Source: Pseudomonas sp. dw_612 (GTDB lineage: Bacteria > Pseudomonadota > Gammaproteobacteria > Pseudomonadales > Pseudomonadaceae). Taken from it: a stretch of 64,000 nt of DNA. The notes under the pieces are model-generated. The model was given only the letters and a program-made list of their open reading frames with translations, was not told where the DNA came from and searched no databases. Each line of letters starts with the position of its first letter. The first letter of the stretch is position 1. A program made the translations under genes and the position numbers. This document shows, piece after piece, positions 7,971 to 16,305 of the stretch. The stretch spans positions 62,001 to 126,000 of the forward strand of contig NZ_JAAVVC010000003.1 of the NCBI RefSeq assembly GCF_018449725.1, written 5' to 3'.

Positions 7971-9761
7971 CTATACCGCCAACGCCATATAGAACTGCGT
8001 ACCCTGCCCCGGCCGCGAATAAACCCCCATCCGCCCGCCGTGCAATTGCACGATTTCCTTGCACAACGCCAGGCCCAGCCCGGCACCACCCTTTTTACGA
8101 CCGACTTGCACGAACGGCTCGAAAATCCGCCCTTGCTGGCCGTAGGCAATGCCTTCGCCGTTGTCCTCGACACTGATAATCACCCGCTCGCCATGGCGCC
8201 GGGCCTGCAAACGAATCTGCCCTTCTGCCGCGGTATGACGCAAGGCATTGTCGATCAGGTTGTCGAGCACTCGATCCAGTTGCGCCTGGTCCGCCTGCAA
8301 GCGCGGCAGCGGCCCCTGCACTTCCACCAGCAAGTCGATGCCCTTCTGCGCGGCCTCCCCCGCAAAACGCCCTTGTGCCTGCTCCAGCAAGTCTTCGATG
8401 GAGCACGGCCCCAGCGTGAGTTTCTGCAAGCCATTCTGGTAGCGGGAGAAGTTCAGCAAGTCGTTGATCAGTTGCATCAAGCGCTGCATTTCTTCGTTCA
8501 CGGTGTCCAGCAAGTCCGCTTCGCGGGAATCCGGGGGAAATTTCGCTCGTTCGCGAAACAGTCCGAACGCCATGTGCATCCCGGTGACCGGCGTGCGCAA
8601 TTCATGAGAGGCACGCAAGACAAACTCACTGCGCACCCGCTCGAATGCTCGCTGTTCGGTGACGTCATGCAACACCATCACCGCGCCGAGAATATGCCCC
8701 TGGGTATGGCTGACCGGGGTCAGGCTGTAGGTCAACAGCCGCGACTCGCCATCGACTTCCACGCTCAGGTCTTCCGGCGCGCGCTCCAGAGTGCCGCCCC
8801 GTAGAACCAATTGCAGTTGTTCATCCAGTTCGGGACGTTCAAGCGCCGAACCCAAACCCTGGCCGAGACGGTCGGTGTCCCAGCCCAATTGCCGTTGCGC
8901 CACCGGGTTAAGGTGTTCCAGATGGCCTTCGCGGTCGATCATCAGCAAACCGTCGTCGATGCTGTCGAGCACCGCCTGCAAGCGTTGCTGACCGGCCAGC
9001 AATTCGTCGACATTGGTCGCCTGGTGCTCGCGCAGGGCCTCGGCCATGATCCCGAAGCGCTTGGTCAGCTGGTTCATTTCCTCGGCCGAGGAAATCGGCA
9101 GGGTCACTTCGAAATTGCCTTGGCCGATGTTGTCCGCAGCCTGGGCCAGCGCCTCGATCGGGGCACCGAAACGCCGGGCAATCGCATGGGCGGTAATGAA
9201 GCCGATGATCAGGACCGCCAATCCGACCAACCCGAGCAGGCCGGCAATCAGCAACGCCCGGTCACGGGCCTTGCGTTGGGTGTCATTGATGTTGTCCAGG
9301 GCGCGTTTGTGCTCGGCGATCAAACCGTTGCGCAGCTGATTGAATTTGGCCGTGACGTCATCGTTGCCCGTCAGCACGCGGGTGGGATCGTGGGACTGGT
9401 CCAGCGCCTGGAGAAAACTCTGGTAGTCGGCCTTGGCCTGCTGGAATCCATACTGGCCTTCCACGCCCCCTTGCTCATGGGCGATGCCTTCATCGAGCAA
9501 TTCGAAATAATGTTGCTTGGACGCCGCGAACTGCGCGGGGTCCGGCTTTTCGCTGAGCATGATGATCAGTTGATCACCGAGGGTCTGGCGCAGCTTCAAG
9601 CCCAGGTCGAGGGTGACGAAGTTATTGCGGACCAGCGCTTCCTGGTTTCCCGCCATCTGCATCACGCTGATCAGCCCGAGCAACAGCCCGAGCAGCGCGA
9701 CGGTGATCAGTGCGGAAATACTCAGAAACAGCCGGGTCCGCAACTTCATCGCCAGTTTCAT
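7971..9761 (-). CDS. kinB: Sensor histidine kinase KinB
   Basis: A 596-residue two-component sensor kinase, the partner of AlgB; KinB controls alginate synthesis and virulence traits in P. aeruginosa, where it is 595 aa. Two membrane segments (about 9-32 and 165-190) bracket a periplasmic helical sensor. A HAMP segment, a PAS domain, the phosphorylated His in ASHELRTP, and the ATPase boxes DNLIDNALRH, EDNGEGIA and GAGLGLALCKEI follow. The start is the ATG 10 bp after the algB stop; a second ATG lies four codons in. The gene forms an operon with algB and converges on the EAL gene. Confidence 0.96.
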   Translation of the reverse strand: MKLAMKLRTRLFLSISALITVALLGLLLGLISVMQMAGNQEALVRNNFVTLDLGLKLRQTLGDQLIIMLSEKPDPAQFAASKQHYFELLDEGIAHEQGGVEGQYGFQQAKADYQSFLQALDQSHDPTRVLTGNDDVTAKFNQLRNGLIAEHKRALDNINDTQRKARDRALLIAGLLGLVGLAVLIIGFITAHAIARRFGAPIEALAQAADNIGQGNFEVTLPISSAEEMNQLTKRFGIMAEALREHQATNVDELLAGQQRLQAVLDSIDDGLLMIDREGHLEHLNPVAQRQLGWDTDRLGQGLGSALERPELDEQLQLVLRGGTLERAPEDLSVEVDGESRLLTYSLTPVSHTQGHILGAVMVLHDVTEQRAFERVRSEFVLRASHELRTPVTGMHMAFGLFRERAKFPPDSREADLLDTVNEEMQRLMQLINDLLNFSRYQNGLQKLTLGPCSIEDLLEQAQGRFAGEAAQKGIDLLVEVQGPLPRLQADQAQLDRVLDNLIDNALRHTAAEGQIRLQARRHGERVIISVEDNGEGIAYGQQGRIFEPFVQVGRKKGGAGLGLALCKEIVQLHGGRMGVYSRPGQGTQFYMALAV

Positions 9762-9771
9762 CGGATGTTGC

Positions 9772-11118
9772 TCACAGGTTGTACTGCTTGCGTTTGCGGT
9801 ACAGCGTCGAAGCATCGATGCCCAGCGTCTTGGCTGCCTGATCCAGGGTGCCGGCGGTGGCCAGCACCGCACCGATGTGGGCTTTTTCCAGCTCATCCAG
9901 GCTCAGCGCGGCGCCGACCCGAGGCGAGTTATTGACCGGTTGTTCGGCCATGCCCAAGTGGCTGATTTCGACGCGCTCCTGCGGACAAATAATGCTCGCC
10001 CGCTCCACCACGTTCCGCAGTTCGCGGATGTTGCCCGGCCATCGATAACTGAGCAGCGCTTCCCGGGCTTCATCGCTGAAACCCCGGGCCGGACGCGCGT
10101 ATTCCTTGACGAAACGGGCCAGAAAACGATCGGCCAGGGTCAGGATGTCTTCACTGCGTTCGCGCAACGGCGGCAAATGCAAGGTGATGACGTTCAGGCG
10201 ATAGAGCAGGTCTTCGCGGAAACGACCGTCGCGGACCATGTCTTCCAGATTGAGGTTGGTGGCCGCGAGAATCCGCACATCGGCGCGGCGCGTCACCGGA
10301 TCGCCGACTCGCTCGTATTCTTTATCCTGGATGAAACGCAGCAACTTGGGTTGCAACGTCAGGGGAAAGTCGCCGATCTCGTCGAGAAACAGCGTACCGC
10401 CATCCGCCTGGTTAACCCGACCCAGCGTGCTTTCACTGGCACCGGTGAACGCGCCGCGACTGTGGCCGAAGAGTTCGCTTTCCATCAATTCGGCGGTCAG
10501 GGAGGGGCAGTTAATGGTGACGCAGGATTTCTTCTCCCGCTTGCTCCACCCGTGAATCGCCCGGGCCAGCTCGCCTTTACCGGTCCCGGACTCACCGAGG
10601 ATCAGGATATTGGCGTCGGTGCCGGCCACTTGCCGCGCCGTTTCCAATACGACTTTCATCGCCGGGCTATGGGAATCGAGCCCATCCTTGGTTTTGCGCA
10701 CTTCGCCTTCAAGGGCTTCCAGGCGCGCCGAGAGTTGGCGCACTTCCAGTTGCTTGGCGGTAGCCAAACGCAATTGATCCGGGCTGCAGGGTTTGACCAG
10801 ATAGTCGGCGGCGCCAGCCTGGATCGCATCGACAGCGGTATCCACGGCGGAATGCGCAGTAACTATGACAACACGCATCCACGGCGCTTGAATGCGCATC
10901 TGTGCCAGCACATCCAAACCATTGTCCTCACCCAGACGCAAATCCAGGAAGCACAGGTCGAACACCTGACGCTGCAACAATGCATCGGCCTGGGCGGCGC
11001 TGTTGGCGGTGGCGACGGTATAGCCTTCGTCTTCGAGGCAATAACGGAAGGTACGAAGGATGGCGGACTCGTCGTCTACCAGCAGAATGCGGCCTTGATG
11101 CTCAGTGGCTGATTCCAT
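9772..11118 (-). CDS. algB: NtrC-family response regulator AlgB
   Basis: A 448-residue regulator. It has a receiver domain with DDE and the phospho-acceptor D59 (FLDLRLG), a sigma-54 AAA+ domain with Walker A GESGTGKGE, the GAFTGA loop that contacts sigma-54, and Walker B LFLDEIGDF, and a Fis-type HTH at the C-terminus (AAKTLGIDASTLYRKRKQ). In P. aeruginosa AlgB is needed for high alginate expression and is phosphorylated by KinB. Because GAFTGA is intact, sigma-54 dependent targets are possible. It is preceded by a GGAG-type ribosome-binding site and a small CCCGA/TCGGG leader hairpin at 11154-11168. Confidence 0.96.
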   Translation of the reverse strand: MESATEHQGRILLVDDESAILRTFRYCLEDEGYTVATANSAAQADALLQRQVFDLCFLDLRLGEDNGLDVLAQMRIQAPWMRVVIVTAHSAVDTAVDAIQAGAADYLVKPCSPDQLRLATAKQLEVRQLSARLEALEGEVRKTKDGLDSHSPAMKVVLETARQVAGTDANILILGESGTGKGELARAIHGWSKREKKSCVTINCPSLTAELMESELFGHSRGAFTGASESTLGRVNQADGGTLFLDEIGDFPLTLQPKLLRFIQDKEYERVGDPVTRRADVRILAATNLNLEDMVRDGRFREDLLYRLNVITLHLPPLRERSEDILTLADRFLARFVKEYARPARGFSDEAREALLSYRWPGNIRELRNVVERASIICPQERVEISHLGMAEQPVNNSPRVGAALSLDELEKAHIGAVLATAGTLDQAAKTLGIDASTLYRKRKQYNL

Positions 11119-11557
11119 TTTCCTACGCTCCTTACTGAATGATTTTGGTTAGTCCCGAGAAAATCGGGCAAGTTGCATGGTTGATTCTGATCCATTCCAG
11201 CCCCGGCAGTGTAGCTATCTACTGCCCCTCTCGTTAATTAACTGATTTTGTTGGTTTTTTAGTAGAAACCCGGCATTTCGGCGTTTGCCTATGTGAACGT
11301 CTGACATCTGCGCCCTCCCCGCAATTCAAATATTTTGAAAGTTCCTCCGAATCTTTCGTGCATTACGCACGACCGTCACGACCCCATCGTGCAGGATGCG
11401 TGCGAAACGATTTTCATCACATTCATAACTTATTGTTTTTACTGGTGTTTTTCCAAACAAAAAGCTGGCATGCAGGCTGCAATAGTCCTGTTAACGCAAG
11501 GCATTCACGGAATGAGTGCCTTCAACAAGATGACCACCCAGGTGGAGGAGCTACAGG
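11119..11557. other. Divergent regulatory gap between algB and the small envelope operon
   Basis: This is a 439-bp gap without a credible gene. It is AT-richer than its neighbours, with short T and A runs. It holds a 5-bp-stem leader hairpin for algB (11154-11168) and a sigma-54-like promoter facing right (described separately). I looked for an AlgU-type GAACTT...TCTGA promoter and found a GAACTT hexamer on the minus strand (complement of 11339-11344) but no matching -10. Confidence 0.6.
11466..11481 (+). promoter_or_regulatory. Candidate sigma-54 (-24/-12) promoter
   Basis: The 16-mer TGGCATGCAGGCTGCA fits the sigma-54 consensus TGGCACG-N4-TTGCW at 10 of 12 defined positions, with the invariant GG and GC at the exact required spacing. 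It lies about 75 bp upstream of the first gene of the envelope operon and on its strand. An NtrC-family activator (AlgB) is encoded divergently 350 bp away, a natural but unproven candidate activator. Confidence 0.5.
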
Positions 11558-11845
11558 ATGAATCGCCAACGTGCCGCCCAATTGCGCATCTCGCCACTGC
11601 ATATCCAGCAGGGCTTGTTCGCGATGCTCGCCCTTTCGATCACATTGATCGGCGGCCAGCAGTTCGCCCGTTGGGAGCAGAGCCAGCAGCCGGAAGCGCC
11701 GCGCCTGTCGATTCAACACGCCACTCAAACCCACTTCAGCGCCGTCAGCAGCAACCTCGCTGACAGCGCCCCGATGCGAATGATGGACGTCGACCAGGCC
11801 CAGCCTGTGGATCAGATGCCCCGTCAGGAACGTTGGGTGTTCTAA
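11558..11845 (+). CDS. Small membrane-anchored protein, conserved in Pseudomonas
   Basis: A 95-residue protein of unknown function. One membrane segment lies at about 22-40 (FAMLALSITLIGG) after a basic N-terminus, followed by a Gln/Pro-rich periplasmic tail without recognisable motifs. The GGAGGAG ribosome-binding site 8 bp upstream makes the start secure. It heads a cluster with a DUF1328 protein and an Ivy-family protein, all membrane or periplasmic, which suggests an envelope role. It corresponds in position to the small hypothetical gene next to algB in P. aeruginosa. Confidence 0.75.
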   Translation: MNRQRAAQLRISPLHIQQGLFAMLALSITLIGGQQFARWEQSQQPEAPRLSIQHATQTHFSAVSSNLADSAPMRMMDVDQAQPVDQMPRQERWVF

Positions 11846-12091
<246 letters not shown>

Positions 12092-12093
12092 CC

Positions 12094-12558
12094 ATGAAAG
12101 TTATGTTCAAGACACTGGCAGCCGCCCTGCTACTGGGCGGTAGTGCCATGGCGATGGCGGCCAATGATGGCCAGGCGCGGGCCAACGAGTTGTTGCACTC
12201 CGACCCGCAGTACCGTGAAACCTGGACTAAAGTCGTGAAGAAGGAAGAGCGACTGCCGGAATGGGTGATGAACCTCACGGGCGATGCCGAGCAAATGAAT
12301 GCCGTCCAGGAGGATGGCGACAAGTATCTGGTCGGGCCTCTGTGCGAAACACAACAGACGTGCCTGAACAAACGCTTGATCGTGGCATTCAGTTTCGACA
12401 AAAAGGATGCCTACGCGATGCTGGTCGAAGTGCCTGCGGGTTTGCCCGCCGACAAGTCACCCACGCGACATGCCGACTACCGCTTCCTCGGGAAGCCGAA
12501 TCAGGGCATGCAGGACCTGTTGATGGAACAACTCAAGAAAGATCCGAACTGGTACTGA
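12094..12558 (+). CDS. Ivy-family periplasmic protein with an altered lysozyme loop
   Basis: A 154-residue protein with a signal peptide (1-23, AMAMAA) and the Ivy fold (lysozyme inhibitor family) recognisable from the NDGQARANELL start, the central PEWV and LIVAFS segments and the tail. Classical Ivy proteins carry a CKPHDC loop that plugs the lysozyme active site. Here the equivalent is CETQQTC: the two Cys remain, but Lys, Pro, His and Asp are gone and the loop is one residue longer, so lysozyme inhibition is doubtful. The start is the ATG 2 bp after the DUF1328 stop; an ATG four codons in is an alternative. Confidence 0.8.
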   Translation: MKVMFKTLAAALLLGGSAMAMAANDGQARANELLHSDPQYRETWTKVVKKEERLPEWVMNLTGDAEQMNAVQEDGDKYLVGPLCETQQTCLNKRLIVAFSFDKKDAYAMLVEVPAGLPADKSPTRHADYRFLGKPNQGMQDLLMEQLKKDPNWY

Positions 12559-12564
12559 GTTTGA

Positions 12565-12790
12565 AACACGAGAGGAGCAGGCTTGCTTCTCTCCAGTGCG
12601 CCACCCGAGGAAGGCAGGCGCATGACCAAGGGGTCGGGACGTTCTGACTGTTTCAGGGTCGGAGTGACCTACGGGCACATGGAGTGCCTGCGCAAGGGCC
12701 GGGTCAGGTCAGTAAAGCTGCGACGCAAGTTCGCCGGCCCCCAGAGGCTCGACGGACTTGCGAAGAGCTTCAACGTGCAAAACGTTGATC
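12565..12790 (+). ncRNA. Candidate structured RNA downstream of the Ivy-family gene
   Basis: A chain of hairpins can be read by eye: 12570-12593 (10-bp stem with one G-T), 12596-12623 (7 bp, loop containing GAGGAAGG), 12624-12635 (GACC/GGTC), 12657-12669 (GGTC/GACC, loop GGAGT), 12672-12690 (7 bp, loop ATGGA), 12724-12762 (10 bp, CGCAAGT.../ACTTGCG) and 12770-12788 (TCAACGT/ACGTTGA). Three loops expose GGA, the core of RsmA/CsrA binding sites. No protein with a plausible composition fits the segment. It could be an independent sRNA or a long 3' UTR. I do not recognise it as a named family. Confidence 0.4.
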
Positions 12791-13259
12791 TAGAGCACTC
12801 CGTTCATTCCCCTCTGCTGCATATTCCCCGCAAAACCGTTTCGCGGTGTTTCTTCACGACCGTATATCGAGAAAGCTCCTACTTTCTAGAGAGGAGTTTT
12901 CGCTGCCAAACGTAGGCTTTTTCCCAAATTTCGTCGTGAATTCAACTGTTTAAAAAACAACCAACCTGCTCTGAAATGGCCGGTTCACGGCACTTATGCC
13001 TGCCGAAATGTCGTATTCGAACCCGTTGGGACGCCAGTTTCATTTGAAAAAGCTCATGCCGATTCGGCATAGGGTAGGCGTTTACGGCATTAGACGTCGC
13101 TTCCTTGCATCGGAATAGTTGCGCCTTTTTTCGCCTGCCGAAGAGCCGTAAATACACGCTTGCGGGCACCTTATACGGGGGCAGATGCACAGACTTTTCC
13201 GCCACTGAGCGTTCCAGTTCGCGCATCTGCCCGAGTCAAACTGAAGTAAGGGTAATGAT
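12791..13259 (+). promoter_or_regulatory. gltP upstream region with inverted repeats
   Basis: Non-coding leader of gltP. Two inverted repeats stand out: ATGCCGA-T-TCGGCAT (13056-13070), a likely regulator site, and GGGCAGATGC / GCATCTGCCC (13179-13188 and 13223-13232), a perfect 10-bp stem with a 34-nt loop ending 27 nt before the start codon and just upstream of the TAAGGG ribosome-binding site. The segment 12853-12874 can form competing AGAAAG/CTTTCT and CTCCT/AGGAG stems. No clear sigma-70 promoter was identified. Confidence 0.45.
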
Positions 13260-14591
13260 ATGAAGAAGGCAAAGCTTAGCCTCGCCTGGCAGATCCTCAT
13301 CGGTCTGGTATTGGGGATTGCAATCGGTGCGCTGCTCAACCATTTCAGTGCCGAAAAAGCCTGGTGGATCAGCAACGTCCTGCAACCTGCGGGCGATATC
13401 TTTATCCGTCTGATCAAGATGATCGTGATCCCGATCGTGATTTCTTCGCTGGTGGTTGGTATCGCTGGCGTGGGTGATGCGAAGAAGCTCGGGCGCATCG
13501 GTCTGAAGACCATCCTTTACTTCGAAGTCGTCACTACTATCGCCATTCTGGTCGGTCTGGTGCTGGCCAACGTGGCCCATCCGGGCACCGGCATCGACAT
13601 GAGCACCCTGGGTACGGTGGATATTTCCAAGTACCAGGCAACTGCCGCCGAGGTTCAGCATGAACACGCGTTCATCGAAACCATCCTCAACCTGATCCCG
13701 TCGAACATCTTCGCGGCCATGGCCCGCGGCGAGATGCTTCCGATCATCTTCTTCTCCGTGTTGTTCGGTCTCGGTCTGTCGAGCCTGCAATCGGACCTGC
13801 GCGAACCGCTGGTGAAGATGTTCCAGGGCGTGTCCGAGAGCATGTTCAAAGTCACCCACATGATCATGAACTACGCCCCGATCGGCGTGTTCGCCCTGAT
13901 CGCGGTGACCGTGGCCAACTTCGGTTTCGCCTCCTTGCTGCCACTGGCCAAACTGGTAGTGCTGGTTTACTTTGCCATTGCCTTCTTCGCCTTCGTGGTG
14001 CTGGGCCTGATCGCTCGCCTGTTCGGCTTCTCGGTGATCAAGCTGATGCGCATCTTCAAGGATGAGCTGGTGCTGGCTTACTCCACCGCCAGCTCCGAAA
14101 CCGTGCTGCCGCGCGTGATCGAGAAGATGGAAGCCTACGGCGCGCCAAAAGCCATTTGCAGCTTCGTGGTGCCGACCGGTTACTCGTTCAACCTCGACGG
14201 TTCGACCCTGTACCAGAGCATCGCGGCGATCTTCATTGCCCAGCTCTATGGCATCGACCTGTCGATCAGCCAGCAATTGCTGCTGGTGCTGACCCTGATG
14301 GTCACCTCCAAAGGCATCGCCGGCGTGCCAGGCGTGTCCTTCGTGGTACTGCTGGCCACCCTGGGCAGTGTGGGTATTCCGCTGGAAGGCCTGGCGTTCA
14401 TCGCCGGTGTCGATCGCATCATGGACATGGCGCGTACCGCACTGAACGTGATCGGCAATGCCCTGGCCGTGCTGGTCATCTCCCGCTGGGAAGGCATGTA
14501 CGACGACGCCAAGGGCGAGCGCTACTGGAACTCCCTGCCGCACTGGCGCAGCAAGGAAGCATTGCCGGTGGGCGAAGTTTCCAAGAACTGA
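13260..14591 (+). CDS. gltP: Glutamate/aspartate:proton symporter GltP
   Basis: A 443-residue inner-membrane transporter of the dicarboxylate/amino acid:cation symporter (DAACS, SLC1-like) family. The hairpin-1 serine motif STASSETVLPRV, the NLDGST motif in TM7 and the hairpin-2 region SKGIAGVPGVSF are all present, together with eight or so hydrophobic segments; length is typical. It imports glutamate and aspartate with protons. It is a single-gene unit: a 700-bp non-coding leader precedes it and two REP palindromes and a terminator follow. Confidence 0.93.
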   Translation: MKKAKLSLAWQILIGLVLGIAIGALLNHFSAEKAWWISNVLQPAGDIFIRLIKMIVIPIVISSLVVGIAGVGDAKKLGRIGLKTILYFEVVTTIAILVGLVLANVAHPGTGIDMSTLGTVDISKYQATAAEVQHEHAFIETILNLIPSNIFAAMARGEMLPIIFFSVLFGLGLSSLQSDLREPLVKMFQGVSESMFKVTHMIMNYAPIGVFALIAVTVANFGFASLLPLAKLVVLVYFAIAFFAFVVLGLIARLFGFSVIKLMRIFKDELVLAYSTASSETVLPRVIEKMEAYGAPKAICSFVVPTGYSFNLDGSTLYQSIAAIFIAQLYGIDLSISQQLLLVLTLMVTSKGIAGVPGVSFVVLLATLGSVGIPLEGLAFIAGVDRIMDMARTALNVIGNALAVLVISRWEGMYDDAKGERYWNSLPHWRSKEALPVGEVSKN

Positions 14592-14600
14592 TCACGCCCC

Positions 14601-14692
14601 CTGTAGGAGCAAGGCTTGCCCGCGATGAACGATGGCCCGGTGTAACTGAAACACTGCGGCGTCTGCATCGCGAGCAAGCTTTGCTCCTACAG
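14601..14692. repeat. REP palindrome pair, GCGAGCAAGC/CTCCTACAG family, copy 1
   Basis: The left arm CTGTAGGAGCAAGGCTTGCC and the inverted right arm GCGAGCAAGCTTTGCTCCTACAG flank about 40 bp of spacer. This is the common fluorescens-group REP doublet (REPIN-like). It lies in the 3' flank of gltP. Confidence 0.85.
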
Positions 14693-14700
14693 GTGTATTT

Positions 14701-14793
14701 CTGTAGGAGCGAGGCTTGCTCGCGAAGAGGCCAGTACATTCAACATCTATGTTGACTGAAACACCGCTTTCGCGAGCAAGCCCGCTCCCACAG
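14701..14793. repeat. REP palindrome pair, same family, copy 2
   Basis: This copy sits 8 bp after the previous one, with arms CTGTAGGAGCGAGGCTTGCT and AGCAAGCCCGCTCCCACAG. The tandem arrangement makes a short REP cluster between gltP and its downstream terminator. Confidence 0.85.
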
Positions 14794-14847
14794 GGGATTG
14801 AGGCCAGCCTATGACATTGGGTTCTACAAGGCCCAATGCGGTACTAA

Positions 14848-14880
14848 ACAAACCCCGGAGAAATCCGGGGTTTGTCGTTT
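14848..14880 (+). terminator. Intrinsic terminator upstream of the SpmAB gene
   Basis: The perfect stem ACAAACCCCGG / CCGGGGTTTGT with loop AGAAAT is followed by CGTTT. It probably ends gltP read-through; the T run is modest. Confidence 0.75.
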
Positions 14881-14927
14881 CTGGCGACCCCGCTATCATT
14901 CGCCGCATTCTTCGGGGGATTTAACTG

Positions 14928-16157
14928 ATGCTCAATGGCCTGTGGCTTGGCTTCTTCATCGTGGCAGCCGTGTCGGCGCTGGCGCAGTGGCTGATCGGCG
15001 GCAATGCCGGGATCTTCGCGGCGATGGTGGAAAGCATCTTCGCCATGGCCAAGCTGTCGGTGGAGGTCATGGTCCTGCTGTTCGGCACCCTGACCCTGTG
15101 GCTGGGCTTCCTGCGGATCGCCGAGAAGGCCGGAATCGTTGAATGGCTGGCCAAGGCGCTGGGCCCATTATTCCTGCGCCTGATGCCCGAAGTCCCGGCG
15201 GGCCACCCGGCCATCGGCCTGATCACCCTCAACTTTGCCGCCAACGGCCTGGGCCTCGACAACGCCGCGACGCCCATCGGCCTCAAAGCGATGAAGGCAC
15301 TGCAAGAGCTCAACCCCAGCGACACCATCGCCAGCAACGCACAGATCCTGTTCCTGGTGCTCAACGCCTCGTCCCTGACCCTGCTGCCGGTGACGATCTT
15401 CATGTACCGCGCCCAACAAGGCGCGCCGGACCCGACCCTGGTGTTCCTGCCGATCCTGCTCGCCACCAGTTGCTCGACCATCGTCGGCCTGTTGTCGGTG
15501 GCATTCATGCAACGCCTGCGCCTGTGGGACCCGGTGGTGCTCGCCTATCTGATTCCCGGTGCGCTGGCACTGGGTGCTTTCATGGCGCTGTTGGGGACGC
15601 TCTCAGCCACCGCGCTGGCCGGGCTGTCCTCGATCCTCGGCAACCTGACGCTGTTCGGCCTGATCATGGTGTTTCTGATCATTGGCGCGTTGCGCAAAGT
15701 GAAGGTCTACGAAGCATTCGTCGAAGGCGCCAAAGAAGGCTTCGACGTGGCCAAGAATCTGCTGCCGTACCTGGTGGCGATGCTGTGTGCGGTGGGCGTA
15801 CTGCGGGCATCGGGCGCGCTGGACTTTGGTCTGGACGGAATTCGGCACCTGGTGGAGTGGGCCGGTTGGGACACACGCTTCGTCGACGCGCTGCCGACCG
15901 CGATGGTCAAGCCATTCTCCGGCAGCGCCGCCCGGGCGATGCTGATCGAAACCATGAAAACCTCCGGGGTCGACAGCTTCCCGGCGCTGGTGGCGGCGAC
16001 CATTCAGGGCAGTACCGAAACCACGTTCTATGTGCTGGCGGTGTACTTCGGCGCGGTGGGCATCCAGCGGGCGCGGCATGCGGTGGGGTGTGCGTTGCTG
16101 GCGGAACTGGCCGGGGTGCTGGGTGCAATTGGGGTTTGTTACTGGTTCTTTGGTTAA
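14928..16157 (+). CDS. SpmA-SpmB fusion, nucleoside-recognition (Gate) membrane protein
   Basis: A 409-residue polytopic membrane protein. The N-terminal half (to about 200) resembles SpmA, with the conserved LNFAANGLGLDNAATPIG stretch; the C-terminal half (about 235-409) resembles SpmB, with MVKPFSGSAARAM and TIQGSTETTFYVLAVYFGAV. In Bacillus the two are separate spore-maturation proteins; in gamma-proteobacteria they are fused and their role is unknown. A GGGGG ribosome-binding site sits 9 bp upstream. It stands alone between a terminator and a REP palindrome. The substrate is not inferable. Confidence 0.85.
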   Translation: MLNGLWLGFFIVAAVSALAQWLIGGNAGIFAAMVESIFAMAKLSVEVMVLLFGTLTLWLGFLRIAEKAGIVEWLAKALGPLFLRLMPEVPAGHPAIGLITLNFAANGLGLDNAATPIGLKAMKALQELNPSDTIASNAQILFLVLNASSLTLLPVTIFMYRAQQGAPDPTLVFLPILLATSCSTIVGLLSVAFMQRLRLWDPVVLAYLIPGALALGAFMALLGTLSATALAGLSSILGNLTLFGLIMVFLIIGALRKVKVYEAFVEGAKEGFDVAKNLLPYLVAMLCAVGVLRASGALDFGLDGIRHLVEWAGWDTRFVDALPTAMVKPFSGSAARAMLIETMKTSGVDSFPALVAATIQGSTETTFYVLAVYFGAVGIQRARHAVGCALLAELAGVLGAIGVCYWFFG

Positions 16158-16161
16158 TAAA

Positions 16162-16305
16162 GATCCCTGTAGCAGCTGGCGCAGCCTGCGTTCGGCTGCG
16201 AAGCAGTCGTCAATTCATTGCCCGGATCTATCAGGTAGCTGCAGTGCCTGGTTTAGCGACTGCTTCGCAGCCGAACGCAGGCTGCGCCAGCTGCTACAAG
16301 GGATC
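16162..16305. repeat. Long REP palindrome, TGTAGCAGCTG family, copy 1
   Basis: Two 48-bp arms (16162-16209 and 16258-16305) are inverted copies, differing by one inserted A. The core is TGTAGCAGCTGGCGCAGCC. The right arm runs into the 3' end of the next, reverse-strand gene and supplies its stop codon. Confidence 0.92.

Noticed and set aside
11339-11344. GAACTT on the minus strand as an AlgU promoter for algB
   Set aside because: No TCTGA-like -10 at 16-17 bp; the hexamer alone is not informative.
12583-12915. 110-codon plus-strand frame in the gap before gltP
   Set aside because: No ribosome-binding site, unusual composition, and it coincides with the hairpin-rich segment, which is better explained as RNA.
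12942-13226. 94-codon minus-strand frame before gltP
   Set aside because: No homology recognised and it overlaps the inverted repeats of the gltP leader.
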